Source of the DNA: Liquidambar formosana
Taxonomy: Eukaryota; Streptophyta; Magnoliopsida; Saxifragales; Altingiaceae
Length of the DNA stretch: 64,000 nucleotides
Assembly (NCBI GenBank): GCA_039720395.1
Contig: CM077824.1
Coordinates: 20,235,046 to 20,299,045, forward strand
Reading direction: 5' to 3'
Shown here: one piece after another, positions 46,901-59,000 of the stretch
Numbering within the stretch: the stretch's first letter is position 1
How the letters are laid out: each line of letters opens with the position of its first letter
Notes under the pieces: generated by a model
Database searches by the model: none
What the model was told of the DNA's origin: nothing
What the model saw: the letters and a program-made list of their open reading frames with translations, nothing else
Program-made: the position numbers and the translations under genes

Positions 46901-49900
46901 ATCACACTTGCCCAACTTGCTTAAGAAAGTGTGGAAGACTTTACTTACTCTTTGGTCAAAATATCTGCCAATTGATCTCTTGTTTGGACATAAGGCATAC
47001 AAATCACCCCATAACTCAATTTCTCCTTTATGAAGTGCATGTCGATTTCAATATGTTTGGTTCTATCATGCTGTACTGGGTTGTGAGCAATGTTAATTGC
47101 AGCTTTGTTGTCACAATACAAGCTCATGGGTTCATCTGAATTCAATCCAAGCTCTTTCAACAATATTTTTAGCCACATGAATTTCACACACTCCTTGAGC
47201 CATAGCTCTGAACTCAACGTCAGCACTAGACCTGGCTATAACTGCCTGCTTCTTACTTCATTAGGTCACAAGATTTCCTCAAGTTTCCAACTTAAAAGCC
47301 TAAGCTTATAAGTGGAGGGCCCAAACAGGTATATGAAGACATGTTTAACTCGATATTTAATTGATATGGGATGTGGTATTTTTCAACACTCTCCCTCACG
47401 TGCAGGCTTAACACAGGCCTTGCACGTGGGCAACAAACATAGACTCAATAGGCCCAAGAACGACATGCTTTGATACCAAGTGGATTTGTATAACTAGTGA
47501 AGAAAGAAAGAAAGAAATAGAAGAAAGAAGAAAAAGAAGAGAAGAAAATATGGCTGCCGTAAAATAAAAGAGAGAACGTAGGTTTTCTCTCTTGTATATT
47601 ATCTTTTATACTAACACAAGTAGAAAGACAATAATACCCTTTAGCTTATTACAAGTAAATAAGAGCAATATAAGTCACTTTTCCAACAGTTCTAAGGGCT
47701 TATTGGATAAGGAAGAGATAGGACTAAGAGAGTTCGATTACTGTAGAGGGTCAATTAGGGCTTCAAAGATTTCATGACCAGAGAGAAGGTTGAGTCACGA
47801 TGTTGTGGTGCTAGAGCTTCAAGGGTTTCATGAGATTCTATGCGACATAAGAGAGAAGGGATCGATTGCGAAACAAGATTGTTGTGATGGAGAGAGATTG
47901 GAACGGTGCAAAGGATTGTGCTATGATGAAAAGATGTAAAAGGAAGTGGGATTTCAAAAATATTTGGTGCGACTATGCTGCTACAAAGATGCGAGTAGGA
48001 GTTTTCAAGAGAAGATGCAAACTGGGTTTTAAATTGTTGATACATTACAACTATGTTAGCATTTGCCTTGTGGTCAGCTATATATCTTTTGCAAAACATT
48101 AAGCAAGTCACAAAATTCCTCAGAATGCTTAAAATATATTTATCTTTGCATGATTGAAATTTACTAATAAATATGTCAAGCACCTTCGCCATGTGGCTAG
48201 ACATACGCAACTATATGCTAGAAGTGTCACCTCCTGCTTAAGCACTTCTTGCTTAAGGTGCCACCTCGTGCTTATAACACGTCATACAGCTATGTGTCAT
48301 GCAATGGTAAGCTACTACACTTTGAATAAATTGTGGATCTTTGAATAAGCTACTAAAGAAGAAACCAAGTCTTGAGCTTACAATATATGTGTTAAGGTGA
48401 CCGGACACCTTAAGGACCAAACGCCTTAAGGACCAGATGCCTTAAAAACCAAATGCCTTTTGGAGAAATTCCAAAAGTGACCAGATGCCTTACGGAGATA
48501 CTCCTAAGGCAACCAGATGCCCTAAGGAGATATTCCTAAGGAGTCTTAAAGAGATATTCCTTAGACGATAACAACAACTTAGCTTCAATAATTGAGCATT
48601 GCTCCCATTCGACATTCTTCGATGATTAAAGCATTTCCTACGATGGCCCTATTTGTAATCAATGGTTGAGATCTCTCCCAACGAGGATAAGGTTGCTTGA
48701 GAAGTTGAGATGCATATAAAACCCAGGTATGACTATTTCATTAATATACATTGCAAGGTACTTAATACGCATCAAGGAAGCCCCGTTTAAGGAAGTTTGC
48801 CCCTTTAAGGTTAGTGTGTGCTCCTTGTCTATAACTGGTATCCTGACACTTGGCACCTACCCGAGTCTATGACAGGACTAGGGAAGTCCTTAAGTACTTT
48901 AGGACTTCATGTTAGTTTGGGCATTAAAGATGTCACGTTGCATTACCTTAACTGCACTAGTGGAAAGACTTGACAGATTTTAGCTTGGTGGTTAGAATGA
49001 GGACTAACCAGAGCAGTCATAAACCCTAACTATACAACTAGAGAAATTACCTTCTTCCTTAGTCTTCTGTAGGGAAATAGGGAGCAAGTAACTTAGCTAC
49101 AAATGTCCATAATCAGGACACAGGTGAAAACCTAATTTACCCACCAATTGGAAGGTGTTAAACTCCTATTGGACCTTTAAACCAACCAAAACTATTTCAC
49201 ATTTATCTGGCATATGTATCAAGACTTCTTTGCTAAACCTGCAAAGCTCCAGCTTTGTGATGACATGTGTCGTCCATTTTAGTAGAAGTGTTAAACACTT
49301 GGCTTACATGTAATGGACTCAATTTTGGTCCAATCACTACAAAACACCTATGAGACGTGTGTCACAACCACATCAATCCTTGCTATTAGTCTTCTACTAC
49401 AAATAGCCTTCATTCTCTACAATAAAGAGGATGGAAAAACTATCACAAGATCCTTGAAAATAACTCTAAGTGGTAGAATTTACAAAACTTTACCATATTA
49501 CCTTATTTTCAAGAACCATCAAACTACAATACATACTACGTCAAAAATCCGAAATATGGCTTAGACTTAAGTACTTGCTACTATTGCTCCTTATAGACAT
49601 TCTCCACAGTTGATGTTAGGAATTTTTACCTAACCCAGGATCTACAAGATAAGATAATAAACGTAGAAATGAAAAATCAAGAACACACAAGAAACACATA
49701 TTTACGTGGTTCAGAAAAACTCTGCCTATGTCCACGAAGTCGCTGCAACTTTCACTATGTTTTTTTCGCAAAAAGAAGATACAAGAGAATAAATATGGCC
49801 ACCCCCAACTATAACGCATATATATAACTAGGGCCAGAGGTTACAAGTGCGCGAATACCAAAATACCCTTACTAAAAATTTGGCGAAAGCAGGGGAAGGA

Positions 49901-52900
49901 TGTACAATACAATCGGGTTCCACACTACCTAACAGTTGACTCACTCTTTCTCTCAAATCCAATTCTTTACTGTCATTCCAGGAATTACAAGACTTAGTAT
50001 CTGATAAGGGCTATATTAGTATTATTTTATATTCACTTCTTAACAAGTATACCTCAACACTGACAGTCCTAGTCAGCATTGTAGAGTAGCTGACATGTCA
50101 GCATCGTAATAGCAAGAACCCCACCTATCCACATAAACGAAGTTCTCAAACAAGAAGAAGATGCAACTACAGATGCAATTGTGCTATGATGCATTGGAGA
50201 GTTGCAAAAGGTTTCAAATCTGGTCATTGTGATGCTTTTATTAGTGCTGCACCCAAGGTAGAATATGTTTTGTGCTACGATTGCAAATACAAAGGCTTCA
50301 CAAAAGAGAAGATGCAACAGAGAAATAAAAGAGAGGATGCTTCGACCGATACACATAAAAGAAAGTGCTTTAATGAGAGATAGATGCAATAGTGGAGGGA
50401 GAAGAAGGTGTGGCTGTGAGATGTATATATTTAGTTATTAGGGTAGTTTAGTCTTTTCTATCTTAGGGTTGCCCTTGTATAAATATACCACTTTGTATAA
50501 TGAATCTTTTATCACTTTTTTGCAAACTTACATGGTATCAGAGCCCAAGGGGCTGCCGCACCTTCTCCCTCCCCATTGCATCAGCCGTGAAGCCATCATT
50601 GCAGCAGATTTTTTTTTTCTCCAGCCTTGTTGCACCACTATTGCAACTACCGCACCTTCTCCTTCCCCCTTGCATCTTCTTCGCAGCAGCCGTGAAGCCA
50701 TCCACAACCAGATTTCTTCTCCGTTGCAGCAGTCGCACCACTCAGGATCTTTGAATCCTTCAGTCGCACTATCTCTCTCTCTCTCAATTGAAGCTTCGTT
50801 TGGGAAATCTCAGAACTAGTCAAGCCCTTTGTTGCAGCAGCAGGTCCATCTTTGTCAAACCACTCTTTTCTAATCAGTGAATCCCTCCATCAAACAATCC
50901 TCTTGTATTGCACCAAACGTGAAGCCGTGGTTTGAGTTGGATATTCTTGGTTGCGTTGTTGATATTTGATTTATTACCATCACTTTGTTGAATTTATTTC
51001 CTTATGGCTGATGATAAGATGCAAGCAATCAGTATTAGATTGAATGGTGATAATTACTCTTATTGGTCCAATGTAATGAAAAATTTTCTGATTGGTAAAG
51101 GCCGCTGGGGTTATGTTATGGGATCTGAAACTCGACCCTCTGATCCTAAGGTTGATGGCTTTGATAAAACTGTTGCAAAATGGGACATGGAAAATGCACA
51201 AATTCTGACTTGGCTACACAACTCTGTTGAACCCAGTATTGGCCAAAATTTTTCTAAATATGACACAGCCAAAAAAGTTTGGGACTACTTACAGGGTATG
51301 TATTTGGAGTCGAACTTTGCCAAACAGTATGAACTAGAGCTGTCTATTCGAGGGACCTTCCAAAAAGAGAAATCCATACAGGAATTTTATAATGAAATGA
51401 CTGCTTATTGGGATCAGTTGGCACTTATGGAGCCCGTTGAATTGCAACGTTTGGATGTTTATATTAATTATCGGGAAAGGCAACGGTTGACCCAATTTCT
51501 TATGGCACTTCGTGATCAGTTTGAACCCCTTCGTGGAGCCATTCTTCATCGTGTTCCCTCACCCAAAGTTGATGCAACTGTCCGAGAACTTATAGCTGAG
51601 GAAACCCGCTTTAAGATTGCTCATCCTGTTCCACCTTCTCAGTCAGTGTTTACTGCTCCCTCTGTTCAACCTCCACTATTGCCTACTCCTTCTGTGCATC
51701 TCACTCAGCTCACTGGCAAGCCCAAACCTCATGTTGGTGTTGATGAATGCAGCTTTTGTCGTCAAAAAGGACACTGGAAGTACACGTGTCCTAAACTTGC
51801 GGCCCAGAATAGACGATCTACTCCTCCATCTACTTTTCGAGCACCTTTACAGTCCTCAGTTCGCCCACCAACAGCATTTGCAGCACCTGCATCTAGCAAT
51901 GTATCACCTACCACTTTACAATCTATGATTGAGCAGCTCCAGTCTATTATTGCATCTTCTTCTGGGAATCAGTCTCACGCCTCTGCTATGTCCACTGTTT
52001 ACTCAGGTTTGCATGGTTCTTCTTCCTCAGGTATTTCTTCCAACTCTTGGATATTTGATTCTGGCTCTTCCCATCACATGACTCCTCATTTGTCTCTCTT
52101 GAGTAACTGTGTTTCTCCTTCTTCTCCTATTACTATTGTTACTGCTAATGGTTCTCCTATGCATGTTGTCTCAATAGGCTCTGTCCTTCCTTCATCATCT
52201 TCATCTTTATCTATCCCTGATGTATTTTATGTTCCTACCTTGTCTCTTAGTTTATTGTCTATTAGTCAACTCTCTGATTCTGGCTTTGATGTTCTCTTTT
52301 CCTCCTCTGACTGTGTTATTCAGGAACGGACGTCCAAGAAGCAGATTGGGACCGGGCGTAGAGTTGGTGACTTGTATGTCTTGGAGAGCTTGCAAGTTCC
52401 TGTGGAGAGTACTTCGTTAGCATTGTCTTCCTTTTGCTTAGATCAGCAGTCTTCCCCTTTTTATCTTTGGCATTCTAGATTAGGTCATTTATCGAGTGAC
52501 AGATTGAAAGGTCTTGTTTCGTCTGGCTATTTGGGCAATGTTTCTTTGAGTGACATATCAAATTGTAGTGGCTGTAAACTTGCCAAGATGTCTGCCTTAC
52601 CATTTAATAAAAGTTTGTCTGTTTCTCTTTCTCCCTTTTCTCTTGTGCATACTGATGTGTGGGGACCTTCTCCCATTACTACCAAAGGTGGCTCTCTCTA
52701 TTATGTTTCTTTTATTGATGATTACAGTCGTTTTTGTTGGGTGTATCTCATGACATACAAATCAGATTTCTTTCGTATCTATCGTAATTTTCATTCCATG
52801 ATTCAAACTCAATTTTCTACAACCATTAAAGTTCTACGTTCTGATTTGGGTGGTGAGTATTGTTCGACAGAGTTCACTGAGTTCTTGAATGCCAATGGTA

Positions 52901-55900
52901 CTCTCCATCAGTCTTCTTGTTCAGGTACTCCTGAACAGAATGGTGTTGCTGAAAGGAAACATAGGCACATTCTTGAGACTGCTCGAGCTCTTCTTCTTTC
53001 TTCGTCAGTTCCTTCTGTTTTCTGGGGTGAAGCTGTCCTTACTGCTGTTTACCTTCTAAATCGGATGCCAACCCCTCTTCTATCTGGGGTTTGTCCTTAT
53101 GAAAAGTTGTTTGGTCGAATACCTAATTATTCTCTTTTGCGAGTTTTTGGTTCTGCTTGTTTCGTTCTTCTTCCCAAAAGGGAACGTAATAAGCTTAGCG
53201 CTCGCTCTGCTTTGTGTGTCTTTTTAGGGTATGGTCTTCATCAGAAAGGGTATAGGTGTTATGATCCCGTGTCTAAAAAGTTGTACGTGTCTCGTCACGT
53301 TGTCTTTCTTGAACGTATTTCTTATTTTACTATTCCTTCTAGAGTTGCACCTGTCTCCAAAGAGGACTTGGTCTACATTGATCCTTTTCCTGTTGATGAG
53401 TCCTCTGAGGAATTTGTTTCTGATCTTGATGTCCCCTCTCTTCCTCTTCCTGATACGGTTTCTTCTGAGTCTAACCCTTCTCACTTTTCTTCTTTTCCTT
53501 TGGTTTACTCTCGCAGGATGACACGGCCTCCTCAGCCCATATGCACCTGAATCTTCGGATGAGCCTCTTCCTGAACGCCGATATCCTTTGCGTACTTGTA
53601 CTCCTTCAGTAAGACTTCGTTTCTCTAATACTTGTTTTTCTTCTTCTTATTGTTCTTTTCTTTCTTCTATTCATTCTTATTTTGAACCTCATTCTTATAA
53701 AGAAGCCTGTACTGATCCCCATTGGATTGATGCAATGCATGATGAATTACTCGCTCTTGATAAAAATGGTACTTGGGAGTTAGTTCCATTGCCTGCAGGA
53801 AAGAATCTTATTGGCTGTAAATGGGTTTATAAAGTGAAAACCAACTCAGATGGATCTCTTGAACGATACAAAGCTAGGCTTGTTGCCAAAGGGTTTTCTC
53901 AGGAATATGGGGTTGACTATGAAGAGACGTTTGCCCCTGTTGCTAAAATGACTACTGTTCGTACTTTGATTTCTGTGGCTGCAGTTCGTCAGTGGCCACT
54001 GTTTCAGCTTGATGTTAAAAATGCCTTTCTCAATGGCCATCTCTATGAAGAAGTTTACATGCGTCCCCCACCAGGTCTTACTCATCCTTCTGGCCATGTT
54101 TGTCGTTTACGTCGTGCTCTTTATGGTTTAAAGCAGTCTCCTCGTGCCTGGTATGAGCGCTTTCAGTTGGCTATTACTCAGATTGGTTTTCGCTCTAGTG
54201 CTCATGACTCTGCTCTCTTTCTTCGCACTACCTCACAAGGTTTGGTTATTATTCTTTTATATGTGGATGACATGATTATTACTGGTTCTGACTCTTTTGC
54301 TATTGATGAGGTAAAGAAACATCTTTTCTTGGAGTTTGAGATGAAGGATTTAGGGCCTTTGCGGTATTTTTTGGGTATTGAGGTTGCCTCTTCACCTAAG
54401 GGTTATCTTTTAACACAGTCGAAGTATGCAAATGAGCTTATCCATCGCGCTCGACTTACAGATGATAAAGTTGTGGATACCCCTATCGAATTGCATGCCA
54501 AATTCTCAGCTTCTGATGGCGTTCCATTAGATGATCCTACACTCTATCGTGAGCTTGTTGGTTGTTTGGTTTATCTCACTGTCACCCGTCCTGATATTGC
54601 ATATGCTGTTCATGTTGTTAGTCAGTTTGTCTCTGCCCCTCGTACTACTCATTGGGCTGCTTTGCTGCGTATTTTGCGCTATGTTCGAGGTACAATCTTC
54701 CAGAGTTTATTACTATCCTCTACTTCTACTTTGACCTTAAGGGCTTATGCTGATGCTGATTGGGCTGGTGATATTAATGATCGTAAGTCTACTAGTGGAT
54801 TCTGTGTTTTTCTTGGTGATTCTCTTCTCTCTTGGAAAAGCAAGAAACAAACCGTGGTTGCTCGCTCTACCACTGAGGCTGAATATCGTGCTATGGCCCA
54901 TGCTATTGCAGAAATTGTTTGGCTTCGTTGGCTTCTATCTGATTTGGGCATTACCATTTCATCTCCGACTCCTCTTTACTGTGACAATAAAAGTGCCATT
55001 CAGATTGCTCACAACTCTGTATTTCATGAACGTACCAAGCACATTGAGATTGACTGCCACTTTATTCGTCAACATCTTCAGCTTGGCACTATTGATCTGC
55101 CATTTGTTTCCTCCACTGCCCAGATTGCTGATTTCTTCACTAAGACTCATCCGTCCGCTCGTTTTCATTTTCTCCTTAGCAAACTCTCGGTGCTCTCTGG
55201 GTTCGCATCCTGAGTTTGAGGGGGGGTGTGAGATGTATATATTTAGTTATTAGGGTAGTTTAGTCTTTTCTATCTTAGGGTTGCCCTTGTATAAATATAC
55301 CACTTTGTATAATGAATCTTTTATCACTTTTTTGCAAACTTACAGTGGCAACCCTTAGGCAGGGGCGAAGCTACTAGTAGACAAAGGGGGGGGGGGGGCA
55401 CAACCCCTGCAAATTGCTGAAAATTTTTGACACTTGGACTAATAAAATCTAATATTTGACAAAATTGTACAGGTGGCCATCTCAAAAGTGGTGGAACTCA
55501 CCTCACCAAATCAATACTTAGATTTCTATCTTACCAAAATATCCCAACTTAAAAAAAGAGATGAATTTTAATTGGTTGTAATTCTGTCAAATCACCCTTA
55601 AAACCTTTATTGTTTTCTTTGTTTCCTCCCAACTCCTCATAAAACCCATACATGATCCTGATGCAACCCTTAAACCCACAAACCCTTTCTTGTCTTGAAG
55701 CATGAAAAAATAGTGTGGAAACCTGAACCTGAATGAATGAAAGCAGTTCTCAATCTGGAATCTACCAATCTACCATGAAGACTGAACCATGTAAGTTGAT
55801 GGCCTTAATATTATAGCACCATTTAACATTTTAAGAACCAAGAATAAATGTACCCAGTACCTTGATGTTTCCTGCCTCTTTGATGGCCTTACCGACAAGA

Positions 55901-55937
55901 ACCTTGCTAGCCTATTATGGATTAATTTTGTAAATAC

Positions 55938-56008
<71 letters not shown>

Positions 56009-59000
56009 TTTTTGTGGGTACAATGGGTAAGAAAGCTTACAAACAATCAAACAATCAAACACATTATTATTGATTTTAAATCAAAAGTCTTTTTATTTTT
56101 GGGTTTGAAAAATCAAAAGGGTTCCAGAGTACTATTTTTAAGAGCTCCCCAACCCACAATCAAACACATTATGTATTTATTGAGCCAACCACCCCAAGTT
56201 AAAATTCCTAGCTCCGCCCACACCCTTAGCCCTTAGGGCTCTGCTATTGCTACAAAGGAGGAAAGAATAAGAGGTATGGCTTTGATACCATGTTAACTTT
56301 TTCAAGAAATAATAATTATCATTAATTAAAAAGACCAATTACAAGCATATAAATAAAGGACTAACCCTTATAAATTTTTTTTTTAAAAAAAACTAACTTT
56401 AATAACCCTAATATGACTGAAAGACTAGACTACCCTTACTAAACCAAAATATTATATCTCATACGCGCAAATCCTCTTACCCAAATGACATGATAGCTAG
56501 GATAACTAATTAAAATTTTGATTAAAATGATAAGGAAAATGCTAAAGTGCTCAAATTTTTTGCCCAAATTTTCTCGCCCAAATGGCGTGGAAATTTTGCA
56601 TCAACTTACTATGGATAGTTATTCTTTTAGTGAAAGTTTTAATTGGTTAGACCAACTACCACATCATTTGGGCGAAAAATTTGGGTTACGTAGCATTGCT
56701 CAAAAGATAGTGATATTCATAGTGGATCAATGTGGAAACTGCCACATCATTTGGGCAAAAAATTTGGACACTTTAGCATTTTCCTCAACAAAATATAATT
56801 ATCTATAATTTTTTAAAACTTTGTATTTATGCTAAAAGTTTGGCCCCACCAATAAAAAATTCCTAGTTAGAGACCCTGCATACAGATTAAACGTTATTCT
56901 AAGGATCCAAAGAATAATCTTACTTTTAAAATGACCAACTATTATCATAGGACTAAGTTTAAAACCTCACATAGCTATGTATTCTATGAATTGGCCTGAA
57001 GGAAGGAAAACCAAATAAAAATAAAGTGTATTCGAACACCCAGAACTTTTCTTTCCCTCATCTTTATTAGAAATTTTAGAGAGCAACTACCTAGGGCAAC
57101 ACCCTAAGTTAGCCAGCACATTTTTTGGGACCCTAGACAGCTCATTAGAAAAGCTTCCCCACTGGACCTTGATGCAGAGGCTATGGAAGCTGGATAGGTA
57201 AAGGGTTGCCTAACAAATATCAACAGTTTGTACTCCTCACACTCTCACACCAAGTACATAAAACCCAAAACCAATAATTAATATAGCATAAATAAGTATA
57301 CATAAGGTGGTTTCTTCACTCTGATGGATCTATGTTTGCACCCTTACAAACTGCAGAATTGCATGCGCATAGCAACAATTCATACATGGGAACATATCAA
57401 AGCATTGTATGGGACTTTACTCATGGTCACTTACAACCATCTCATCTAAAGAAATACTACAACGAATTTTATCAGAATAAGTACCCATACAATCAGGTAG
57501 TTCCTTCGGCCCAAAAAAACAAAAATTAACATATGTACTAAGTTCTATCCCAAATCCTCTAGATTTGCATCACAAGTTAAACCTTTTCGTCCCAATAAGT
57601 CATAAGAATACTAGAAAAACAAAGAAGTAAAGGATTCTGAAATACCTCAGATCAGGAGATCCTGGAGATGTGAAGCGTAGATGTCAAGTGCATATAAAAC
57701 AAATAAAAATAAAATTTTGTATAACATTTTCAAACATATACAATGGCTATTTTTTCTTTTTTTCAAAAACAAGGAAACCTTTCGAGCAAACGTTGGGCCC
57801 GTGTAAGACCCACAACCCACATGGACCAAGCAAGACCAAGACCCCTGAGAACCATGGAAACCTTGTTTGGGTGGCCCCAAGGGGTGTAGCAAGAGTTGAA
57901 CTCAAGACCTCCGCTTCTAGAGGTGTGGTCCCTTGCCAACTAAGCTACCCCTTGGGGTTTATACCATCTTAACTATAAAAAGCACAAACACACACATAAA
58001 TACCCAGCATGAGAAAATAGAGTACTCTGCTTAAGGCATTAAAAACTAACAGAATTCAGTGGTGTTCCATTTAAATTCTCAATAAGATGGATATTTGAAA
58101 TGTAAATGTATACCATTCTTGAGGTAAGTTGTTGATGTCAAAACCAGAGCTCAGCATCCTCCACTTCCTACACTTGTCACACTGGACCCACTCGTGATCT
58201 GGTTTGTAGAGAGCATTACCCTTTTTCTGAGGGAAGAAAACAACCATATTGATAGTATTTGGTAGTAAATAGCTTTTCAACCTTTTTCAAATGAAAATTG
58301 CTACCCATCCGTCCCAGTATGTTAAATCACATTTCCTTCTTTTGGATGTCCCGCAATGCAAACAATGCAAGTGAGGTGTCAATGCATTATTGCATTGGGA
58401 GGGTAATATTGAAAAGGTTAAAATTAATCAAGTGAGATGTCAATGAATTAATTGTATCTCCTTAATACGTGTGCTTTCTTGAAGTAACATTGTGGAATGG
58501 AGGGAGTACATATTTGCTAATAATGTTTATGTCTTCGATATAACCGTTAGATGTTTTTATGATACTAGCACATTTCGCCAGAAGCAGATCACTCAGTCTC
58601 TGGGGAAAAGCGTAAAATCTAGAAAATCTAACATACATGCTCAATTGACAGGCAATGCAGTCACCCGGTTGGACCATGAGGTTCGGTCAAGACTCAAGAG
58701 AGGATAAGTTTTGCATGATTTACTCTTGTTTTTCTTCAGTAATCTGTTTACTCACAATTTAATAAATCATTCTAGTTATTCACATATCGATGGAAGATAT
58801 AATTTTTTGTCTTTCTTTAAAATTTTGAAAAAAAATAAAAATAAAAAAATAAATCCTAAAATTTACTTCAATTAGTTGAATAATCCTGGCCACTTCAATG
58901 GATTGATCTCCAGAACAGGTTTAAAAATTTTCATAGGGACATTCATAAAAAAGAAGATTATCCCCAGCAATGAGCAAAGCAAGTGAATTACCAACTGAAG

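Larger units (their letters stand above)
50415..55344 (+). mobile_element. Young Ty1/Copia element, 4930 bp, identical LTRs
   Basis: LTRs 50415-50532 and 55227-55344 (118 bp, TGTGAGATG...CTTACA) are identical as read. The target duplication GTGGC (50410-50414 and 55345-55349) is exact. Primer site TGGTATCAGAGC follows the left LTR and polypurine tract TTTGAGGGGGG precedes the right. Gag-pol is complete in content (about 1400 codons) but has one frame break near 53522-53550. It lies on + in the 19-kb intron of the minus-strand MORC-type gene, so it is antisense to it. Identical LTRs mean the insertion is recent relative to its neighbours. The very short LTRs are like those of the Ale/Retrofit group, but the lineage was not tested. 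Confidence 0.96.
45743..56463 (-). mobile_element. Old Copia element (minus) carrying nested insertions
   Basis: Diverged LTR copies lie at about 45743-45880 and 56291-56463, sharing CATTAATTAAAAAGACC, TAATAACCCTAATATGACT and CCAAAAT-TTA-ATCTCA. The left one is preceded on the minus strand by a polypurine tract (TTTAAGGGGGGG). The right one is followed by a primer site TGGTATCAAAGCC (56290 down). The inside is mostly unreadable: no clear pol domain of its own remains, only leader-like sequence on both sides of the young Copia at 50415-55344. Insertions inside it: a mini-Copia (46662-47688), a solo LTR (49614-49934), the young Copia and a hAT element (55359-56221). The left boundary is approximate and no target duplication was found. 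Confidence 0.6.

Noticed and set aside
47755..48210. 151-codon open frame on - as a gene
   Set aside because: No domain, low-complexity Ser/His content, lies inside an old Copia; probably leader or chance.
48395..48570. CRISPR array
   Set aside because: Plant nuclear context, units of irregular length without regular spacers or cas genes.
51004..55213. The longest open frames (848 and over 540 codons) as a host gene
   Set aside because: Gag, protease, integrase, RT and RNase H motifs with flanking LTRs, primer site and polypurine tract show it is Copia gag-pol.
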